Below, piece by piece: positions 34,691 to 46,188 of a DNA stretch of 64,000 bases (position 1 is the first letter of the stretch; every line of letters begins with the position of its first letter). The stretch is taken from positions 124,001 through 188,000 of the forward strand of contig NW_026705218.1 of the NCBI RefSeq assembly GCF_029867415.1, read 5' to 3'. The position numbers and the translations under genes are program-made. This stretch comes from Vicia villosa. Lineage: Eukaryota; Streptophyta; Magnoliopsida; Fabales; Fabaceae. Below the pieces are notes generated by a model. That model saw nothing but the letters and a program-made list of their open reading frames with translations. It searched no databases and was not told the DNA's origin.

Positions 34691-34805
34691 AAGCATCCCC
34701 AATATCCAAATCAAATACCCTAGGAGATTAGACATTTTTCATCTCTATGCTAGGAGTATCTCTTCTATATCATCACAAACAATCAATCAATCAATCAAAC
34801 TTTTT

Positions 34806-34974
34806 GCCACAAGGCTGGCTAATCAATCAAACTGTTTTACCACCGTACTGGATGATTAATCAAAGTTTTTGTCACAAGGCTGACTTCATTGAAACTTTTG
34901 CCACAAGGCTGGCTGATTAATCAAAGTTTTTGTCACAAGGCTGACTTCATTGAAACTTTTGCCACAAGGCTGGT
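34806..34974 (+). other. CACAAGGCTG hairpin family, C 5' LTR
   Basis: Hairpins with loop CAAGGC: GCCA/TGGC (34806-34819, 34900-34913), GTCA/TGAC (34871-34884, 34932-34945), GCCA/TGGT (34961-34974), and a variant CCA-CCGTAC-TGG (34840-34851). The T-A to C-G change is matched on both arms. More members lie at 47647-47945. The copy in the 3' LTR starts at 52404. Confidence 0.7.
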
Positions 34975-35663
34975 TAAACAAAAACATCTTTATCATTCTA
35001 AGCACCCTAAGTGGCATGGCCCCGGGCTTATAATGAAAAGATTTTCAAACAAAAATCAAACAGATGTATGTGATGATATAGATTAGATACATCTAGCATT
35101 TAGACGACATTTGTCTATTTTCCTTTGCTTCCACTAGCATAAGTGGGAACTACGATTGCTCTGACTTTCTCAACATCCCTTTGAGAATACGTAGGCACAA
35201 GGTCGATCCTTGGCGAGCAAAACAAAACAAAACAAAACCATTCAAACCTTAGCACCCGTAGACCCGAGCTACAGATGCTCTGATTCCCTTTAAGGGATAT
35301 GTATGCAGAGGATCGCGATGATCTTTGCGAGCATAATCAAACAAACACCTTAGGTCCCACCTATTTCACAAGAACCTCTCAACAACATGGAATGAAAAAC
35401 AAAGTAAAGAATCCTATAGAGTACTATAGATACGTTGGGTGCTAATACCTTCCCTTCGTATAACCAACCCTCTTACCCAAGATCTCCCCCCACTTTTAGG
35501 TTATTGCAGCTTTTTTCCTTTTCCTCCTTTGGAAATAATAAAAAGTTTGGTCGAAACAAAAGAAAAATCATTTTTTTATGAGCACTCGAGCCCAAAGAAG
35601 GCATCAGGTGTCTCATCCCACAAAAAAGAGGAACAAAACGATTTTTCGCCCGCGACAGAAAAA

Positions 35664-35681
35664 TGGCGACTTCACTGGGGA
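35664..35681 (+). other. Primer-binding site of element C
   Basis: TGGCGACTTCACTGGGGA, six bases after the LTR. It differs from the B and E sites in the centre (TTCACT against CTCTGC), so it may use a different tRNA isoacceptor. Confidence 0.8.
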
Positions 35682-36482
35682 GCATCTTTTTATTGTTTCC
35701 AAAGGAAGGGTTATTTCTATTTATTTTATTTTTCATTTCATTTTTTGTTATATGTGTGGTTCTGGTTCTGTTACTTGCGTGGTTCTGTTACAAGTGATAC
35801 ATTATGGACAAATCTTAACCCGGATTAAGTACACATAAGAAATTAGGTGGAGGGTATAGTCATGTGCAGGCGCACGTGAGAATCCTTCCGCTCAGTGGAG
35901 GTTCCTTGTTGGTAATATATGTTTAGCATGTTTCGTAGCGAAGACATTATTACTTTCATTGAACTGTAGAAGCTGAGAGACCGTAGAACCCCAACCCATC
36001 CTGGCCTTATTAGGTTGTGGTGCAGAAACTATTCAGGTGAAGACTTGGATTAGTTGTCATGCGGAGAACCACACTCAGACGAGTTTTTCTTGAGAATATT
36101 ACTGGCTCATGAGTTTAATTGTGGAAGGCCGGTAATATCCGAAAGAAAAATGTAGACTCTGACGTATCAGTAGAACATGTCATGCAGGTGATTAACTAGA
36201 ACTATCCCATTTTTGGTTCTCTGACCTCATGCTCGTGACTTTGGACCTTTGAACCTATGCGTTACCATGTTTGTGTTACCATGTTTGTGTTACCATGTAT
36301 GCGTTACCATGTTCGCGTTACCCTGTTTGCGTTACCATGTTTGTTTCACCATGTTTGAATATGTGGCATCCATGCATCCATGCATTCATACATTCATTGA
36401 AAAAACCCATCTTTTTCCATAAAAACATGATTTTTCCAAAAAATTTAGAGAATTTTCTTTGCAAACATTATAGGATTAAGTT
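35682..36482 (+). other. Element C leader with a 14-bp tandem repeat
   Basis: Non-coding 0.8 kb. Seven units of GTTACCATGTTTGT-like 14-mers at 36261-36358, the last degenerate. No other feature recognised. Confidence 0.75.
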
Positions 36483-38000
36483 ATGGAAAAAAGGTATACC
36501 AAAAAGTACGGTTTCAAAACGCCTGATGTAGAAAGATTGATAGAGTTAGCATCTTCTGTACAAGATCCTTCTAATTTTAGGAAAAGTTATGGAAAGCTTT
36601 TGCCTATTTTGAACACTCATGTTGATGAAGGACTTCTCAAAACTCTGGTTCAGTTCTATGATCCCGTCTACCGGTGTTTTACCTTTCCAGACTACCAGTT
36701 GGTACCGACCTTGGAAGAATATGCCAATCTTTTGGGTATCCCTGTGTCTGACAAAATACCCTTCAATGGTTTGGAAGCCATTCCTAAGTCACACGTCATT
36801 GCAGCAAGTACCCATTTGAAAAAGTCTGAAGTAGAGAGTAATTGGACTACCAAAGGAAACCTCCCGGGTTTAACTTCACACTTCCTAATAAAGAAAGCCT
36901 TTGATTTCATCGAAACTGGTAGCATGATAGCCTTTGAAGCTGTACTAGCCTTGCTCATCTATGGGTTGGTTCTGTTTCCCAATGTCGACAACTTTGTTGA
37001 TATCAATACCATAAAGATCTTTCTGATTGGAAATCCTGTTCCGACTTTGCTTGGTGACATGTATTTCTCTGTCCATCATAGGAATCGCCAAGGCGGTGGA
37101 ATCATTGTATGTTGTGCACCTTTGTTGTTCAAATGGATTGTTTCACACTTACCTGAGTCTCCTATTTTCACAAAAAACCGAGAAGGTTTGCGTTGGCCTC
37201 GAAGACTTATGTCTCTTACTAATAATGATATTCATTGGTATACCTTGGCTCGCTGTGGTACAGAAACCATTGATAGTTGTGGAGAGTTCGCCAACGTACC
37301 CCTCATTGGTACACAAGGAGGAATTAACTACAATCCGGTCCTAGCCCGACGACAACTCGGGTATGCAAATTCAGTTAAACCTGTTGGTCCCTCAGTGGAA
37401 GGATACTTTTACCGAGAAGGGGATAATCCTAAAAAGTTGAAAGCAAGAATGGTGAGAGCTTGGTACAACGTCCGATGGAAAGAAAAAGGTGAGGAAAGAA
37501 ATTGCATTGCCATGGACGCCTACACCTGCTGGGTAAAGAAAAGAGCCAAAGAGTTCCAAATGCCTTATGCTTATGAAAAACCCATGTTTCCTGCAGTATC
37601 TCAACGACCCAACATTCCCACTATAGCGGAATACCAAGACACTTTGGCTAAGATGAGAACAGAAAAAGATGCTTGGGAAGAAAAGTTTCGCAGCACTGAG
37701 GTGGAAAATAGAAAGTTGAAGAAAAGAGTGAAAGATCACGAAGAAACTCTCTATTATGGATGGCTCATGAGTAAAGATGAGAAGATTCGCCAGAAAGACG
37801 CTGCAATCAAGAGGTACATCAAAGAAAGCAAGAAGAATCTGGAAGGCTCAACAAGCAACGCTCCGACTCCTGATGATTGGAAGAATGTTGTTAACAAGCT
37901 GAGAGCTGAAAAAGCCGAATTAAAAGCTCATTATGGGAAAGAAATCATGAAGCTCAAGCTGCACAACGCATTTGGTTCTTCGTCTGATGAAGATGCTTAG
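36483..38000 (+). CDS. Ogre ORF1 protein of element C
   Basis: 505 codons from ATG 36483, at the place of the extra ORF that sets Ogre apart from other Ty3/gypsy elements. The N-terminal 320 residues include CFTFPDYQLVPTLEEY, LLGIPVSDKIPFNGLE, ALLIYGLVLFPN and LIGTQGGINYNPVLARRQLG. This looks like the plant DUF7745/mobile-domain-like family (recognised from memory). The C-terminal 130 residues are charged and coiled-coil-like (TLAKMRTEKDAWEEKFRS; ENRKLKKRVKDHEETL). No catalytic motif is visible and its role is unknown. E carries a homologue, B none. Probably translated from a separate or unspliced RNA. Confidence 0.85.
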   Translation: MEKRYTKKYGFKTPDVERLIELASSVQDPSNFRKSYGKLLPILNTHVDEGLLKTLVQFYDPVYRCFTFPDYQLVPTLEEYANLLGIPVSDKIPFNGLEAIPKSHVIAASTHLKKSEVESNWTTKGNLPGLTSHFLIKKAFDFIETGSMIAFEAVLALLIYGLVLFPNVDNFVDINTIKIFLIGNPVPTLLGDMYFSVHHRNRQGGGIIVCCAPLLFKWIVSHLPESPIFTKNREGLRWPRRLMSLTNNDIHWYTLARCGTETIDSCGEFANVPLIGTQGGINYNPVLARRQLGYANSVKPVGPSVEGYFYREGDNPKKLKARMVRAWYNVRWKEKGEERNCIAMDAYTCWVKKRAKEFQMPYAYEKPMFPAVSQRPNIPTIAEYQDTLAKMRTEKDAWEEKFRSTEVENRKLKKRVKDHEETLYYGWLMSKDEKIRQKDAAIKRYIKESKKNLEGSTSNAPTPDDWKNVVNKLRAEKAELKAHYGKEIMKLKLHNAFGSSSDEDA

Positions 38001-38327
38001 GATTTGTTTAGCTTTTTATTTATCATTTGCTTTTGTAAGGAGCTACGCTCCAATGTTGTAACATTTCCCATTATTGCAATAAAAAAAAATGAATGAATAA
38101 AAGATTTGTTTGTGTTCAAATGTTTGCAAGGAAATAATCTAAAAATGTTTGGAAAAATCATAAATTTCTTTTTTGCATACATCATTCTGCATATCGAGTC
38201 TGTTGTATAGAGTCTCATCTTTTGGATCTTTCTCCAATAGATCGTCAAGCTGTCGCGTCTCAAAGTTTCTCGACCGCGCTCGCAATCAGATCACAGATAC
38301 AATACTCGTTCAAGCAGAAGAAGAGTA
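38001..38327 (+). other. ORF1-gag spacer of element C
   Basis: 327 bp, non-coding. AATAAA-like words at 38078-38100 could act as a polyadenylation signal for an ORF1 transcript; this is only a guess. Confidence 0.45.
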
Positions 38328-41300
38328 ATGGAACACTCTGAACAAGAGAATATTGAGCTCCGTGGTACAGTGACCACTCTTCAGGAGAAGTTGGAAAGTC
38401 TCACGACTCTGGTTGACTCCTTGATGGCCGCACAGAATCAGCCGCCGCCACCTAACAGTCAAGCAATAGTGACATCTGAAGTCACTACTCCAGTTTCTAC
38501 AGTTGCATTCGGTATTCCATCTTTCTCCATGCCAGAAGGTTGGGGCCCGCCTTTCAGTTTTGGTACAGGATTTCGCCATAATTTCTCTGGGGTTCAAACA
38601 GCTACAACAGAAGCACCGGCTGCACAAGGTTCGGCTTTTATTCCACATTCAGGGGTAACTTTTTCCCAAATCACTATGGCACTTTCTCAACCCACTATGA
38701 CAGTTCCGACCCCTACGGTTCACACTGTTCCTTATGGTGGCAATGAGATTTATCATGATCAAGGTGATAGCACAAATCCGCGTAATCTTGTGGAAGATCT
38801 CCAAGAGCAGTTTAACAAGATGCAACTAGAAGTCAAAGCTATTCGTGGCAAAGATTTGTTTGGAAAGAATGCCCAGGAGCTATGTTTGGTTCCCAGTGTA
38901 CAGATACCTGCTAAGTTCAAGGTCCCAGACTTTGAAAAGTACAAAGGTAGTTCTTGTCCACAAAGTCATCTTGTGATGTATGCCAGAAAGATGTCTACTT
39001 ATGCAGATAATCATCAGTTGCTTATCCATTACTTTCAAGACAGTTTAACTGGTGCCGCACTGAAGTGGTACACAGGCTTGGATAGCACCAATATTCGAAC
39101 ATTCAATGACCTAGGTGAGGCCTTTGTCCGACAATACAAGTATAACTCGGATATGGCTCCGGACAGAGATCAGCTTCGGTCCATGGCTCAGAAAGACCAT
39201 GAAGCTTTTAAAGAATATGCTCAACGATGGAGAGAAACTGCTGCTCAGATTAATCCACCATTAAAAGAGAAAGAGATGACAAAGATCTTCTTGAATACTC
39301 TCAGTCCGTTTTATTATGAACGCATGATTGCTAGTGCTCCAAGTGATTTCACCGAAATGGTAAACATGGGGATGCGTCTAGAAGAAGGAGTCCGAACCGG
39401 ACGTCTGACTAAAGAAGGTGGATCTTCGAGTGGAACCAAAAAGTTTGGAAGTGGTTTCCCAAAGAAGAAAGAACAAAGTGTTGACATGGTATCCCAAGGG
39501 AGGCCAAGAGGAAACGTCAATCGTCAACGACAGGTTGCTGCTATCACACCAGTCGTTAACACCGCACCAAATTCGGGATTTACTCCGCAGTTTCAACAAC
39601 AACAGCCTCGACCACAGGCTCAGCAGTTTAACAATAATCAGAATCGTGTACAAAGAGCTCCACAGTTTGATCCGATTCCAATGACTTACACAGAGTTGTA
39701 CCCTGCTTTGATTGAAAGAGGTCTTGTTCAAACTAAAGCACCACCACCAGTACCTGAGAAACTCCCATGGTGGTACAAAGCTGAGGTCTCATGCCCTTAT
39801 CATCAAGGAGCACCTGGCCATGATCTTGAGCATTGCATAGCTTTGAAATATGAAGTTCAGAGGTTGGTTAGATCTAATCTCCTCTCTTTCAGAAATTTGA
39901 ATCCTAATGTGCAAGCAAATCCGCTGCCCAATCATGGAGGACATGTTGTAAACATGGTATATGGATGTCCTGGCCAATACCGAGTCTATAATATCAATTT
40001 CTCAAGAGCAGATTTGGTACAAATGCACGCTACTCTCTGTCGAGGGCCGAATTTTCGCCAGCATCAATACGGTTCCTGTAGAATATGTTGTGTGGATCCT
40101 CACGGGTGTTCGATTGTGAGAAGAGATCTCCAAGTTTTGCTAGATAATGGTACTATTGAGATCTACAGAAATAGGGATGAAAATGAAGTTAACATGATAG
40201 GATGTTATCCGCATGAGCTTTTAGTCTCAGATATCAACTCGGAAATGCCTACAGTTAACGTCATCGTTCCTCATTTCAACATGCCTGAGCGCATGGAAGT
40301 TACTTACAACAAGCCGAAGGTTCCTGTTGCTCCTTTGATCATTTGTCTACCTGGACCTGTTCCTTATGACTCTGACAAGGCAGTTCCATACAACTACAAT
40401 GCTACAATGATAAAGAATGGACAAGAAGTTCCTTTACCTACTCTCTCATCCGTTGTAAACATTGCTGATGTAAGTCGTGTGACAAGAAGTGGACGTGTGT
40501 ATACTCCACTACCTCCAAAGCAGCCTGTTGCTCATGCAGCCGGACAAAATCCTGTTAATACACCAGTGGGGAATCCTGTGGAAACTCCTGTCAGTAATAC
40601 AAACACTGATGTTGGTCAATCCAGTGGAACCAATGTCAATCCTGATTTTGATGAAATTTTGAAGCTTATCAAAAGAAGTGAATACAAGATTGTGGATCAG
40701 CTTATGCAGACTCCTTCAAAAATCTCAATACTTTCATTGCTTTTAAACTCAGAAGCACACAGGGAAGCCCTGATGAAGGTCTTGGATCAAGCTTTTGTAG
40801 ATCATGATGTGACTGTTGACCACTTTGATGGGATAATAGCCAACATAACAGCTTGTAACAATTTAAGCTTCTGTGATGAAGAACTCCCCGAGGAGGGTAA
40901 AAATCACAATCTTGCTTTGCACATTTCTATGAATTGTCAGTCAGACTCTTTGTCCAATGTGTTGGTAGACACCGGATCTTCCTTGAATGTGATGCCAAAG
41001 ACGACTCTTGCTCGGTTATCTTACCAAGGAATGCCTATGAAGTTCAGTGGTGTAGTAGTCAAAGCATTTGATGGATCGCGAAAATCTGTTATTGGCGAAG
41101 TCAACCTTCCCATGACAATTGGCCCACATACATTTCAAATCACCTTCCAGGTCATGGACATTCAAGCTGCTTATAGCTGCCTGTTAGGACGACCATGGAT
41201 CCATGAAGCAGGGGCAGTAACTTCTACGCTCCATCAAAAGTTAAAATTTGTAACAAATGGAAAATTGGTAACAATAAGTGGAGAACAAACCTTGATGGTG

Positions 41301-42347
41301 AGCCATTTATCCAATTTCTCTTTCATAAGTGCTGATGATGTGGAAGGAACGCAGTTCCAAGGTCTCTCTTTAGAAGACGAATCTTCCAAGAAGAAAGCAT
41401 CAATCTCTTCTTACAAAGAGGCGGTAAAAGTAGTGAAAGATGGAACTACCACTGGCTGGGGGCAAGTTATGATTCCTACCAAGAACGAAACTAGAGCAGG
41501 TCTCGGATGTTCACCAACATTCTCAAACTGCACCAAGAAGGATGAAACCCTTCGACCAATCAAAGAAACATTCATCAGTGGAGGATTCCTTAACCCAATT
41601 CCTCAAGAGGTCAATGTCCTTATTGAAGAATGCATCGAAGAAGGTCTCTCCGATAGTGAAGAAGAATGGAAATGTTATCTCAATGACTCGGGATACATAT
41701 CTCAGGAAGAACCATACCCTCCTTCAGAGAAACCCAAAGGCAAAGAAACTGAGCCTGTTCCTGCAGAAATCTGGGACACCTTGGGACAACCAAGTGGAAA
41801 ATTTGATTATATGGTGAAATATACTGCACCTGAAAGTTACAAGATTGCGATTGAGGATATCCAACCAACTGGATGGGGAGATTCCTTTGAACATAATAGT
41901 CAACCAGAAGAGGCTTATCAGCCCTGTCATTTTTCTCAGCAGCCTGAAATTACTGACTTCAATGCATCTGCCAAGGTTCATAATCCTGAAGATGGTTATT
42001 ATCGCATAAATGCCATTTTTGAAGATGAAGGGGAAGATGGTCCCGCAACTGACTCAGAAAGTGTCGCTGATAATGAGTCTCTTCATCCTGGAGACTGGGA
42101 AATACATCCTGAAAATTCTGAAGATTGTGACTCGTCTTATGCTCTTCAAGAGGTGGAAGAAGACTGTTTCAACTCTACAAAGAACAAGGGTGACAAACCA
42201 GGACCTTCAAATCCTGCTCGACCAGCGGTCAATGTCAATACTGAAGATAATTCTGGGGAGAACTTTCCTGAATACATAATACACAGAGGAGTTCGTTGCT
42301 ACTGGAAGGCTGTCGACGTTCCGAATGTTGTTCGCCGCTCAAAGTAA
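38328..42347 (+). CDS. gag-pro: Ogre Gag-protease polyprotein of element C
   Basis: 1339 codons from ATG 38328. In order: N-terminal coiled coil (residues 1-40); Pro/Thr-rich part; capsid retrotrans_gag domain (about 190-340: IPAKFKVPDFEKYKG; LLIHYFQDSLTGAALKWY; FKEYAQRWRETAAQINPPL); basic linker; CX2HX5HX4C finger (CPYHQGAPGHDLEHC); second Cys-rich segment (CRICCVDPHGC); aspartic protease with VDTGSS, Asp at residue 881, then YSCLLGRPWIHEAG; and a long acidic tail with one copy of the WDTLGQPSG...IAIEDI module. The terminal TAA overlaps the predicted donor site of the intron at 42344, so spliced RNA would read on into pol. Confidence 0.92.
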   Translation: MEHSEQENIELRGTVTTLQEKLESLTTLVDSLMAAQNQPPPPNSQAIVTSEVTTPVSTVAFGIPSFSMPEGWGPPFSFGTGFRHNFSGVQTATTEAPAAQGSAFIPHSGVTFSQITMALSQPTMTVPTPTVHTVPYGGNEIYHDQGDSTNPRNLVEDLQEQFNKMQLEVKAIRGKDLFGKNAQELCLVPSVQIPAKFKVPDFEKYKGSSCPQSHLVMYARKMSTYADNHQLLIHYFQDSLTGAALKWYTGLDSTNIRTFNDLGEAFVRQYKYNSDMAPDRDQLRSMAQKDHEAFKEYAQRWRETAAQINPPLKEKEMTKIFLNTLSPFYYERMIASAPSDFTEMVNMGMRLEEGVRTGRLTKEGGSSSGTKKFGSGFPKKKEQSVDMVSQGRPRGNVNRQRQVAAITPVVNTAPNSGFTPQFQQQQPRPQAQQFNNNQNRVQRAPQFDPIPMTYTELYPALIERGLVQTKAPPPVPEKLPWWYKAEVSCPYHQGAPGHDLEHCIALKYEVQRLVRSNLLSFRNLNPNVQANPLPNHGGHVVNMVYGCPGQYRVYNINFSRADLVQMHATLCRGPNFRQHQYGSCRICCVDPHGCSIVRRDLQVLLDNGTIEIYRNRDENEVNMIGCYPHELLVSDINSEMPTVNVIVPHFNMPERMEVTYNKPKVPVAPLIICLPGPVPYDSDKAVPYNYNATMIKNGQEVPLPTLSSVVNIADVSRVTRSGRVYTPLPPKQPVAHAAGQNPVNTPVGNPVETPVSNTNTDVGQSSGTNVNPDFDEILKLIKRSEYKIVDQLMQTPSKISILSLLLNSEAHREALMKVLDQAFVDHDVTVDHFDGIIANITACNNLSFCDEELPEEGKNHNLALHISMNCQSDSLSNVLVDTGSSLNVMPKTTLARLSYQGMPMKFSGVVVKAFDGSRKSVIGEVNLPMTIGPHTFQITFQVMDIQAAYSCLLGRPWIHEAGAVTSTLHQKLKFVTNGKLVTISGEQTLMVSHLSNFSFISADDVEGTQFQGLSLEDESSKKKASISSYKEAVKVVKDGTTTGWGQVMIPTKNETRAGLGCSPTFSNCTKKDETLRPIKETFISGGFLNPIPQEVNVLIEECIEEGLSDSEEEWKCYLNDSGYISQEEPYPPSEKPKGKETEPVPAEIWDTLGQPSGKFDYMVKYTAPESYKIAIEDIQPTGWGDSFEHNSQPEEAYQPCHFSQQPEITDFNASAKVHNPEDGYYRINAIFEDEGEDGPATDSESVADNESLHPGDWEIHPENSEDCDSSYALQEVEEDCFNSTKNKGDKPGPSNPARPAVNVNTEDNSGENFPEYIIHRGVRCYWKAVDVPNVVRRSK

Positions 42348-42702
42348 TCACCTCGCTGTTATTTTGACCTCCTGCCTTGCCCAAAGCAGAGAGATGTTTT
42401 ATAGGGCTTTGCTTTTAAATGTTCCGCCCAAATAACTTTGTGTATAGGGCTTTGTTTTAAAAGTTTCCCTCTTTGTCCCGCCCAAGACAAATGAGTTTGT
42501 GTTTAGGGCTTTGTTTCAAAAATGAATCATAAATAAAGTGTCATTTTGAATTCCCTACATTGTATGTTTTATTTTTGCTTTTTCTGGAAATGGTAATCCT
42601 AAAAAACCAAAATAAACCCAAAAAAAAAACTTTTCAAAAAAAAATCTGCATACACTCTTGCATTCATAAATTTTCTGAAATAAATATAAATCACATGTGC
42701 AG
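42344..42702 (+). other. Predicted Ogre intron between gag-pro and pol
   Basis: Donor GTAATC at 42344 and acceptor ATGTGCAG ending at 42702, 359 bp, T-rich. Splicing removes the TAA at 42345-42347 and joins codon 1339 in phase: two bases from 42342-42343 plus A42703, followed by TTT ACT in the pol frame. Ogre elements are known to carry an intron at this place. The exact sites are inferred from frame and consensus. Confidence 0.75.
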
Positions 42703-45700
42703 ATTTACTATTGATAAACCCATTGAATGCAATAACCCTATGCCCTCTCCCAACTTTGAGTTTCCTGTGTTCGAAGCCGAAGAAGAGGAAGAAGAGGAGA
42801 TCCCGGACGAGATCTCTCGATTACTTAAGCACGGGGAAAGAGCCATTCTGCCTCACAAAGAGCCTTTAGAAAAGATTAACTTGGGTTCTGAAGAAGACAA
42901 AAAAGAAGTGACCATTGGATCGCTGCTTGATACTGATATCAAGAGTAAGTTGACAGACCTTCTCAAAGAATATGTTGACGTGTTTGCCTGGTCCTACCAA
43001 GACATGCCTGGGTTGGACACCAATATTGTTCAGCATTACTTGCCATTGAAGCCAGAATGTCCGCCGGTTAAGCAGAAATTGCGAAGGACTCACCCTGATA
43101 TGGCTAACAAGATCAAAGTGGAAGTTCAAAAGCAACTCGACGCAGGTTTTCTTGTCACCTCTGAGTATCCTCAATGGTTGGCCAACATAGTGCTAGTTCC
43201 GAAGAAAGATGGAAAGGTCAGAATGTGTGTTGACTACCGTGACTTGAACAAGGCCAGTCCAAAAGATGACTTTCCATTACCACATATTGACATGCTGGTT
43301 GATAACACTGCTAAGTTCAACGTCTTTTCCTTCATGGACGGGTTCTCCGGTTATAATCAGATCAAGATGGCTCCCGAAGATATGGAGAAGACATCTTTCA
43401 TCACCCCATGGGGTACCTTTTGCTACAAAGTGATGCCGTTTGGATTGAAGAATGCAGGCGCAACTTACCAAAGGGCAATGACTACTCTCTCCCATGACAT
43501 GATGCATAAAGAAATTGAAGTTTATGTGGACGACATGATAGCCAAGTCCAGCACAGAAGAAGAACATATTGAATACCTTTTGAAGTTGTTTCAAAGATTA
43601 AGGAAATACCAGCTTCGCTTGAATCCTAACAAATGTACTTTTGGGGTTAGATCTGGAAAACTCTTGGGTTTCATTGTCAGCCAAAGAGGTATTGAAGTAG
43701 ATCCCGACAAAGTCAGAGCTATTCAAGAGATGCCTGCACCAAAAACTGAAAAGCAAGTAAGAGGACTTCTTGGACGATTGAACTATATCTCCAGATTTAT
43801 CTCTCAAATGACTGCTACTTGTGGGCCAATTTTCAAGCTTCTCCGCAAAGATCAAGGGGTTGTATGGACTGAAGATTGCCAGAAAGCGTTCGACAGTATC
43901 AAGGAATACCTGTTAGAACCACCGATATTGATTCCTCCAGTTGAAGGAAGACCACTAATCATGTACCTTACCGTGTTGGAAGAATCCATGGGTTGTATGC
44001 TTGGACAACAAGATGAAACCGGTAAGAAGGAGCATGCCATCTATTACTTGAGTAAGAAATTCACAGATTGTGAGTCTCGTTACTCCATGCTCGAAAAAAC
44101 ATGTTGTGCTTTGGCTTGGGCTTCAAAACGTCTCCGCCAATACATGATCAACAATACTACTTGGTTAATCTCCAAAATGGATCCGATCAAGTATGTCTTT
44201 GAAAAGCCTGCCTTAACCGGAAGGATTGCCCGGTGGCAAATGCTGTTATCCGAATATGACATTGAATACCGTGCTCAAAAAGCGGTCAAAGGAAGCATTC
44301 TCGCCGATCATTTGGCGCATCAACCAATCAATGAATATCAATCTCTCAAGTTTGACTTTCCTGATGAAGATGTCTTATACTTGAAAATGAAAGATTGTGA
44401 CAAACCATTACCTGAAGAAGGTCCTGAGCCTGGATCAAGATGGGGCCTAATTTTCGATGGAGCAGTAAACGCTTTTGGCAATGGAATTGGGGCAATCATC
44501 ATCACTCCCAAGGGTACTCACATCCCGTTCTCCGCCAGGCTACTGTTTGATTGCACCAACAACATCGCAAAATATGAAGCTTGTATCATGGGTCTCGAAG
44601 AAGCCATTGACTTAAGGATCAAGATCCTCGACATATATGGAGATTCAGCCCTCGTGATCAACCAAATCAAAGACAAATGGGAAACTTACCACCCTGGCTT
44701 GATTCCTTACAGAGATTATGCAAGACGTCTTTTGACTTTCTTTAACCAGGTTGAATTGCATCATATACCTCGAGATCAGAATCGAATGGCAGACGCCTTG
44801 GCTACTCTATCTTCCATGTTCAAAGTCAGTCATTGGAATGATATGCCTACAGTCAGAATTACGCGCCTTGAAAGGCCCGCCTATGTATTTGCAACCGAAG
44901 CAGTCATCGATGATAAACCGTGGTTCCACGACATCAAACGCTTCCTTCAAACTCAAGAGTACCCACTTGGGGCATCAAACAAAGATAAGAAAACTCTAAG
45001 GAGACTTTCTGGCAGTTTCTTCCTGAATGGAGATGTGCTATACAAAAGAAACTTCGACATGGTTTTGCTCAGATGCGTGGATAGACACGAAGCAGACATG
45101 TTAATGCATGAAGTGCATGAAGGGTCCTTCGAAACTCATTCAAACGGGCATGCAATGTCCAAAAAAATGTTAAGAGCAGGTTACTATTGGTTGACAATGG
45201 AATCAGACTGTTACAAACACGTGAAGAGATGTCACAAGTGCCAGATCTACGCAGATAAGATCCATGTGCCACCGACTCTACTCAACGTTCTCTCATCTCC
45301 ATGGCCTTTTTCCATGTGGGGTATCGACATGATTGGAATGATCGAACCAAAAGCTTCAAACGGTCATCGTTTCATCTTAGTGGCAATTGATTACTTCACC
45401 AAATGGGTCGAAGCAGCATCTTATGCCAATGTTACAAGACAAGTGGTTGTGAGGTTCATCAAGAATAACATCATTTGCCGATATGGTATTCCCAGCAAGA
45501 TCATTACTGACAATGGTTCGAACTTGAACAACAAAATGATGAAAGAATTGTGTGAGGAATTCAAGATTGAGCATCATAACTCTTCTCCTTACAGACCAAA
45601 AATGAATGGCGCCGTCGAAGCCGCTAACAAGAACATTAAGAAGATTGTCCAGAAAATGGTCGTCACTTACAAAGACTGGCATGAAATGCTGCCATTTGCT

Positions 45701-46168
45701 TTACATGGGTACCGTACTTCAGTGCGTACTTCAACAGGGGCAACTCCCTTTTCTCTGGTATACGGCATGGAAGCTGTGCTCCCCGTAGAAGTTGAAATCC
45801 CATCAATGAGAGTCCTCATGGAAACCAAGTTATCAGAGGCTGAATGGTGTCAAAACAGATACGATCAGTTGAACTTAATCGAAGAGAAACGTATGACTGC
45901 TCTATGCCATGGACAGTTATACCAAGCAAGGATGAAACAAGCCTTTAACAAAAAGGTTCGACCTCGTGAATTTCGAGAAGGCGACCTCGTGCTTAAAAAG
46001 ATCTTGTCTTTTCAACCAGATTCTAGGGGCAAATGGTCTCCTAATTATGAAGGCCCGTATGTTGTCAAAAGAACATTTTCTGGCGGCGCCATGACTCTTG
46101 CAACCATGGATGGTGATGAATTACCGCATCCAGTGAATGCTGATGCAGTCAAGAAATACTTTGTCTAA
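42703..46168 (+). CDS. pol: Ogre Pol of element C: RT, RNase H, archaeal-type RNase H, integrase
   Basis: The open frame extends back to 42560, but the upstream part lies in the predicted intron, so coding is taken from 42703. Residue numbers count from 42560. RT: MCVDYRDLNKASPKDDFPLP, FMDGFSGYNQI and YVDD (322-325, at 43523). The first RNase H follows the RT connection (KKEHAIYYLSKKFTDCE). The second, archaeal-type RNase H (LIFDGAVNAFGNGIGAII; NIAKYEACIMGLEEAI; IYGDSALV) is the hallmark of Tat/Ogre. Integrase: zinc region (HEGSFETHSNGHA...CHKCQIYA), then the catalytic triad D923 (GIDMIG), D984 (DNGSN) and E1020 (AVEAANK), with D-35-E spacing. No chromodomain. All motifs intact. Confidence 0.93.
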
Positions 46169-46188
46169 AAATACAAAAGAACAGCTCG

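Larger units (their letters stand above)
30663..35657 (+). repeat. Element C 5' LTR (4995 bp)
   Basis: TGTCATACCCC...CCCGCGACA. TATA box at 32238, tRNA-like segment near 33190, and several hairpin or tandem motif groups at 33739-34974. Confidence 0.95.

Noticed and set aside
34512..34723. Opposed short frames in C's LTR
   Set aside because: Arise from GCCTCCTCTTGGGCTT tandem repeats.
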